Source: Kiritimatiellia bacterium
Lineage (GTDB): Bacteria > Verrucomicrobiota > Kiritimatiellia > RFP12 > DVOR01
DNA length: 8,197 nucleotides
Assembly: GCA_017548245.1 (NCBI GenBank)
Contig: JAFYMU010000085.1
Span: 1 to 8,197 of the forward strand
Direction of reading: 5' to 3'
Below the pieces are notes generated by a model, which had not been told where the DNA came from, did no database searches, and saw only the letters and a program-made list of their open reading frames with translations. Every line of letters starts with the position of its first letter. The stretch's first letter is position 1. Of this stretch, positions 5,013-8,197 are shown piece by piece. The translations under genes and the position numbers were made by a program.

Positions 5013-7178
5013 ATGTCTAAACTCTTTCCGGATGATGATCAACAAGAGGCCCTCTTTGAGGACTTCTTGGATCTTGGAGATGAAGACCAGGGTGCTGATG
5101 CAGACACTGAAACCAGTGCTGCACCGTTGACACCACCGCCTGTCTCTACCGCGCCTGCGGTACATGATCGCGGTCCCTTTGGTCGCTTAATGGAAGCCAA
5201 CTTCCTGCAATTCGCCTCTTACTCAATCTGTGACCGCGCCCTCCCCACGGTTGAAGACGGCCTCAAACCCGTTCAGCGCCGCATTCTGCACGCGATGTGG
5301 GAAAAGGACGATGGTCGATTCTCCAAGGTGGCTGGTGTCGTGGGTAACACGATGCACTATCACCCTCACGGTGACGCGGCCATTAAGGACGCGATTGTTA
5401 CCCTCGCCAATAAGCGTTACTTGATTCAAGGCCAGGGTAACTTCGGCAACATCTTTACGGGTGACGAAGCTGCAGCGGCGCGTTACATCGAATGCCGTTT
5501 GACCAAGTTAGCGCGTGAATATCTCTTTTCGCCAAAGGTGACGGAGTATGTGCCGAGTTACGATGGTCGTAACAAGGAACCGGTCTTGTTGCCCTCCAAG
5601 GTGCCCTTGAGTTTGATGTTGGGCATCGATGGTATCGCGGTGGGTCTCTCGACGGCCATCTTACCGCATAACTTTGCCGAACTGCTTGAGGCGGAGATCG
5701 CCATTCTGCAGAAGAAGCCCTGCCCAACGTTGGTGCCGGACTTCATTACAGGCGGCATCATGGATGCGTCGGAATACAATGATGGCAATGGTAGCATTCG
5801 TGTCCGTGCCAACATTGAACAGCGCGAAGGCGAGAAGAACAAGCTCTTCATCACCTCGGTGCCCTATGGCGTGACCACCGACCGTTTGGCAGAATCGATT
5901 GAAAAGGCCATCAAGACCAAAAAGTTGCCGATTCGCCATATTGACAACTTTACCGCAGAAAAGGTGGAGATTGAAATCTCCTTGACGCCGGGTTCGGACG
6001 CAGAAAAGGTCCGCAAGTCGCTCTATGCCTTTACGGAGTGCGAACGTAAGATTTCGAGTCGCATCGTCGTGTTGCGCGACAACCGTCCGGTTGAACTCTC
6101 GGTGTCGGAGATGTTGAAGCACCACGCACAGCGTCTTCAGGAGATCTTTGCGGCCGAATTCAATGTTCGCCTCGGTGAAATCGCCCAGTTAATGCATCGC
6201 AAGACGCTCGAAGCCATCTTCATTGAGCATCGCATTTACAAACGCATTGAAACGGTCAAAACCGCGGAAGGCGTTTCGACGGAAATCCGTTTGGGCTTCA
6301 CCCCGTTCATTGATCAGGTTGGCCACGAATTGACCGATGACGAAATCGAAAAGTTACTCAAGATTCCGATTCGTCGTATCTCGCTCTATGACATCAATCG
6401 TCACAACGATGAAATGGAAGCCCTTCGCCAAGAACAGGCAGAAATCGAAGACAACCTGCAACACTTGGCACGCTACTCCACCAAGTTCCTCAAGGGCTTG
6501 CTCAAGGAATTCGGGCCGCAGTATCCGCGTTTGACGGAGATTGAAGCGGGCTTCCAGGAGATTGACGAACGTGCCTTGACGTCCACCGAATTGACGATGC
6601 GCCTCTCCGAGGACTTCTATTTCGGTTATGACATCAAGCAGGGCACGCCCCTCTTCCCCTGTTCGAGCTTGGACAAGATCTTCATGGTCTGGAGTGATGG
6701 CCGTTACCGTTTTATGCCGCCACCAGACAAGGTCTTGGCAGATGCGATGTACGAACCCGAGAAGGAGTGGTTGGCCGCGCTCAAGCCGCGTTCGCCAACG
6801 CGTTACTTCACGGCTGGCATCTACAATCGCGATGATGTCTTTACCTGCATTTATTACGAACCCATCTACGGCTTCACCTACATCAAACGATTCCGTTGGG
6901 GTGGTATGATTATGAACAAGGATTACTCTCTTGTTCCTGAAAATGCAACGATTCTCTTGCTCTGCAAGGGCACGCCCGAAGCCGTTTATGTCAAGTTCAA
7001 GTACATGAAGGGTCAGCGTATTACCCAGCAGGTCTTTGATCCCTCCGAAGCACGCATCACGGCGGCCTCCTCGAAGGGTATTCAGATGACGCCCAAGCAA
7101 ATTGAACGTATCGACATCAATAAGCCCACGTGGTGGGTTGCGACTGAAGGTAACACCAAGGGGACGCTTTTCCAATAA
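5013..7178 (+). CDS. parC: DNA topoisomerase IV subunit A (ParC/GyrA family)
   Basis: This is the DNA-breaking and rejoining subunit of a type IIA topoisomerase, working with a ParE/GyrB-type ATPase to unlink daughter chromosomes. Residues 1-50 are a low-complexity tail, acidic (13 Asp/Glu in the first 33) then Pro/Ala/Thr rich. The winged-helix and tower core starts near FLQFASYSICDRALPTVEDGLKPVQRR (64-90). It includes HYHPHGDAAIKD (115-126) and the catalytic tyrosine Y158 in AAARYIE. LGIDGIAVG (203-211) and PHNFAEL (218-224) follow. Residues 365-500 hold the coiled-coil and gate region. The C-terminal part after about 550 is short and has no GyrA box (QRRGGKG), favouring ParC over GyrA. The HPHGDA-x-I-x-D pattern resembles ParC of Bacteroidetes and PVC bacteria. 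At 721 aa it is shorter than GyrA (about 870). The ATG at 5013 has no Shine-Dalgarno site and lies 23 nt after the preceding stop. No parE lies within the window. Confidence 0.92.
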   Translation: MSKLFPDDDQQEALFEDFLDLGDEDQGADADTETSAAPLTPPPVSTAPAVHDRGPFGRLMEANFLQFASYSICDRALPTVEDGLKPVQRRILHAMWEKDDGRFSKVAGVVGNTMHYHPHGDAAIKDAIVTLANKRYLIQGQGNFGNIFTGDEAAAARYIECRLTKLAREYLFSPKVTEYVPSYDGRNKEPVLLPSKVPLSLMLGIDGIAVGLSTAILPHNFAELLEAEIAILQKKPCPTLVPDFITGGIMDASEYNDGNGSIRVRANIEQREGEKNKLFITSVPYGVTTDRLAESIEKAIKTKKLPIRHIDNFTAEKVEIEISLTPGSDAEKVRKSLYAFTECERKISSRIVVLRDNRPVELSVSEMLKHHAQRLQEIFAAEFNVRLGEIAQLMHRKTLEAIFIEHRIYKRIETVKTAEGVSTEIRLGFTPFIDQVGHELTDDEIEKLLKIPIRRISLYDINRHNDEMEALRQEQAEIEDNLQHLARYSTKFLKGLLKEFGPQYPRLTEIEAGFQEIDERALTSTELTMRLSEDFYFGYDIKQGTPLFPCSSLDKIFMVWSDGRYRFMPPPDKVLADAMYEPEKEWLAALKPRSPTRYFTAGIYNRDDVFTCIYYEPIYGFTYIKRFRWGGMIMNKDYSLVPENATILLLCKGTPEAVYVKFKYMKGQRITQQVFDPSEARITAASSKGIQMTPKQIERIDINKPTWWVATEGNTKGTLFQ

Positions 7179-7194
7179 GCGTACCCCTTTCTTT
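7158..7194 (+). terminator. Intrinsic terminator overlapping the parC stop codon
   Basis: AAGGGG (7158-7163) plus ACGCTT (7164-7169) pairs with AAGCGT (7177-7182) and CCCCTT (7184-7189). The result is a 12-pair stem with one bulged A (7183) and a 7-nt loop. A T-rich tract, TTTCTTT (7188-7194), follows. The parC stop codon TAA (7176-7178) lies at the loop and the start of the right arm, so the left arm is coding sequence. The U tract is interrupted by C, so termination may be partial. Confidence 0.65.
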
Positions 7195-7229
7195 CCCTAT
7201 CACTCTAGCGTCTCTTCACACGAACCGCT
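7179..7229 (+). other. Short spacer between parC and the acyltransferase gene
   Basis: This 51-nt pyrimidine-rich gap holds the right arm and T-rich tail of the terminator. I found no recognisable -10/-35 pair and no Shine-Dalgarno sequence before the ATG at 7230. An in-frame TAG at 7206-7208 sets the upstream limit for the next gene. How the next gene is transcribed is unclear; readthrough of an incomplete terminator or a promoter inside parC are both possible. Confidence 0.5.
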
Positions 7230-8197
7230 ATGCAAGATGACGTCTTTTCATTCCAACTCTCATGGCAGCAGATTCGCCAGCCATGGTTGAGGTGGTTATT
7301 CAAATGGACGCATCCTGCTATTGAGTGGTTGCTGGGGTTAAAACGCCTCCACCACATCTACCAAATCGTTCGACGATTACCCGACTCCATTCCCTTTTCA
7401 AGCCGCGTCTTACGCGTGATGAAGGTCAAGACCATCGTCTCGGACTCCAGCCTCGCACGCATTCCAGAGACGGGGCCGTTGATTGTCATTGCGAACCATC
7501 CCTTTGGCGCAATGGAGGGTCTGGCGCTTCTAGACACGATCCGCTCAAAACGTTCGGACGTCAAGATTTTGGGCAACTACATCTTGCGGCGCATTCCCGA
7601 ACTCAGCCACGAGATGTTCTTTGTCGACCCCTTCGGCACCTCCACCTCGGCCAATCGTAATGTTCACGCCGTGCGCCAAGCCTTACGTTGGATTAAGGCG
7701 CAACACGCCCTCATCATCTTCCCCGCAGGCGAAGTGGCGAGTTTTGAACCCAAGGCCTTCCACGTGCGTGACGCCGAATGGCACGTCTCGCTGATGCCTT
7801 TTTTGCGCAAGGCCTCCATTCCTGCCACCTTGCTCCCCATCTTTATTCCCGGCTCGGCCTCGCTCCTCTTCCACCTCGTAGGTAAGATTCATCCACGCCT
7901 TCGCACCGCCCTGCTCGCCCACGAAATGTTGCGTAAGTATCAGGGTTCACTCACCCTCCACATCGGCCACCCCATCACCTCGGAGCGTCTCTTCGAACGC
8001 TTTCCTACCGATACCGACGCCTTGCGTTACCTACGCTTCCGCACCTTCCTTTTAGCTGGCCGCCAAGGAGAATCGTGGTTTAACACCCAAATGCGCCGTT
8101 TGACATTGGATACGAGCGAACGCGTCAATGCGCCGCTTGACGATCCGATTCCCTCCTCCACCCTCATGCGCGAACTCGCCGCCCTTCCCGAAGAAGC
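7230..8197 (+). CDS. Lysophospholipid acyltransferase, hemolysin family (partial, C-terminus off the edge)
   Basis: This is a membrane-associated acyltransferase likely to act on lysophospholipids or to make aminolipids (OlsA/OlsB-like). The ATG at 7230 is the first start after an in-frame TAG (7206-7208), and 322 codons are present without a stop. An amphipathic, Trp/Arg-rich N-terminus (11-50) precedes the PlsC-type domain. The active-site block is ANHPFGAMEGL (88-98): the hemolysin-type version of H-x4-D, with H90 and E96. It is followed by GNYILRRIPEL (115-125), FFVDPFGTSTSANR (130-143), FPAGEVASFEPK (164-175, the acyl-acceptor block), PIFIPGSASLLFHLVG (203-218) and HPRLRTALL (221-229). 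The last residues (PIPSSTLMRELAALPEE) resemble the start of the GNAT-like domain that follows PlsC in COG3176-type two-domain proteins, so a fusion enzyme is likely. No Shine-Dalgarno site is seen, and it lies just after the putative terminator. Confidence 0.87.
   Translation, partial: MQDDVFSFQLSWQQIRQPWLRWLFKWTHPAIEWLLGLKRLHHIYQIVRRLPDSIPFSSRVLRVMKVKTIVSDSSLARIPETGPLIVIANHPFGAMEGLALLDTIRSKRSDVKILGNYILRRIPELSHEMFFVDPFGTSTSANRNVHAVRQALRWIKAQHALIIFPAGEVASFEPKAFHVRDAEWHVSLMPFLRKASIPATLLPIFIPGSASLLFHLVGKIHPRLRTALLAHEMLRKYQGSLTLHIGHPITSERLFERFPTDTDALRYLRFRTFLLAGRQGESWFNTQMRRLTLDTSERVNAPLDDPIPSSTLMRELAALPEE

Noticed and set aside
1..8197. tRNA, rRNA, CRISPR array, insertion sequence or phage genes
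   Set aside because: No cloverleaf-like segment, rRNA core motif, regularly spaced repeat array, transposase or integrase motif was seen on either strand, and there is almost no non-coding space beyond 1-237.

Overview
The window is a compact bacterial chromosome segment, about half G+C by eye. Six protein genes all lie on the + strand, with almost no space between the first five. Protein similarity recalled from memory points to the PVC superphylum, most likely a gut-type Verrucomicrobiota/Kiritimatiellae-like fermenter. The clues are a ParC of the 'HPHGDA-x-I' type seen in Bacteroidetes and PVC bacteria, a hemolysin-type acyltransferase that appears to run into a second domain, and a general lack of Shine-Dalgarno sites. 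The phylum is an inference; no rRNA or other marker is present.

Layout. Positions 1-237 are non-coding. They hold two related hairpin modules joined by a CAA-rich direct repeat, then a near-consensus sigma70-type promoter (169-197) and a good ribosome site ahead of ackA. A tight run follows: acetate kinase ackA (238-1449), a GT4-like glycosyltransferase (1454-2632), the tRNA adenosine deaminase tadA (2625-3155), a secreted YejA/OppA-type peptide-binding protein (3157-4989) and topoisomerase IV subunit A parC (5013-7178). Gaps are +4, -8, +1 and +23 nt, so the five genes probably share one transcript. A strong hairpin followed by a T-rich tract overlaps the parC stop codon and probably ends or weakens that transcript. 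A sixth gene, a lysophospholipid-acyltransferase (hemolysin family), starts at 7230 and runs off the right edge.

Function. The genes do not form one recognisable pathway. They combine energy metabolism (ATP from acetyl phosphate), tRNA wobble modification, chromosome decatenation, peptide capture in the periplasm, and two envelope-type enzymes. Expression appears to differ within the run. ackA and the binding-protein gene have clear Shine-Dalgarno sequences and use only AAG for lysine. The glycosyltransferase mixes AAA and AAG and lacks a clear site, and tadA, parC and the acyltransferase also have no convincing site. The window therefore looks mostly like housekeeping, and I saw no defence, mobile or CRISPR system. 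The most interesting points are the upstream hairpin pair, the orphan binding protein inside a housekeeping operon, the degenerate glycosyltransferase motif, the enlarged loop in TadA, and the terminator built into the end of parC.
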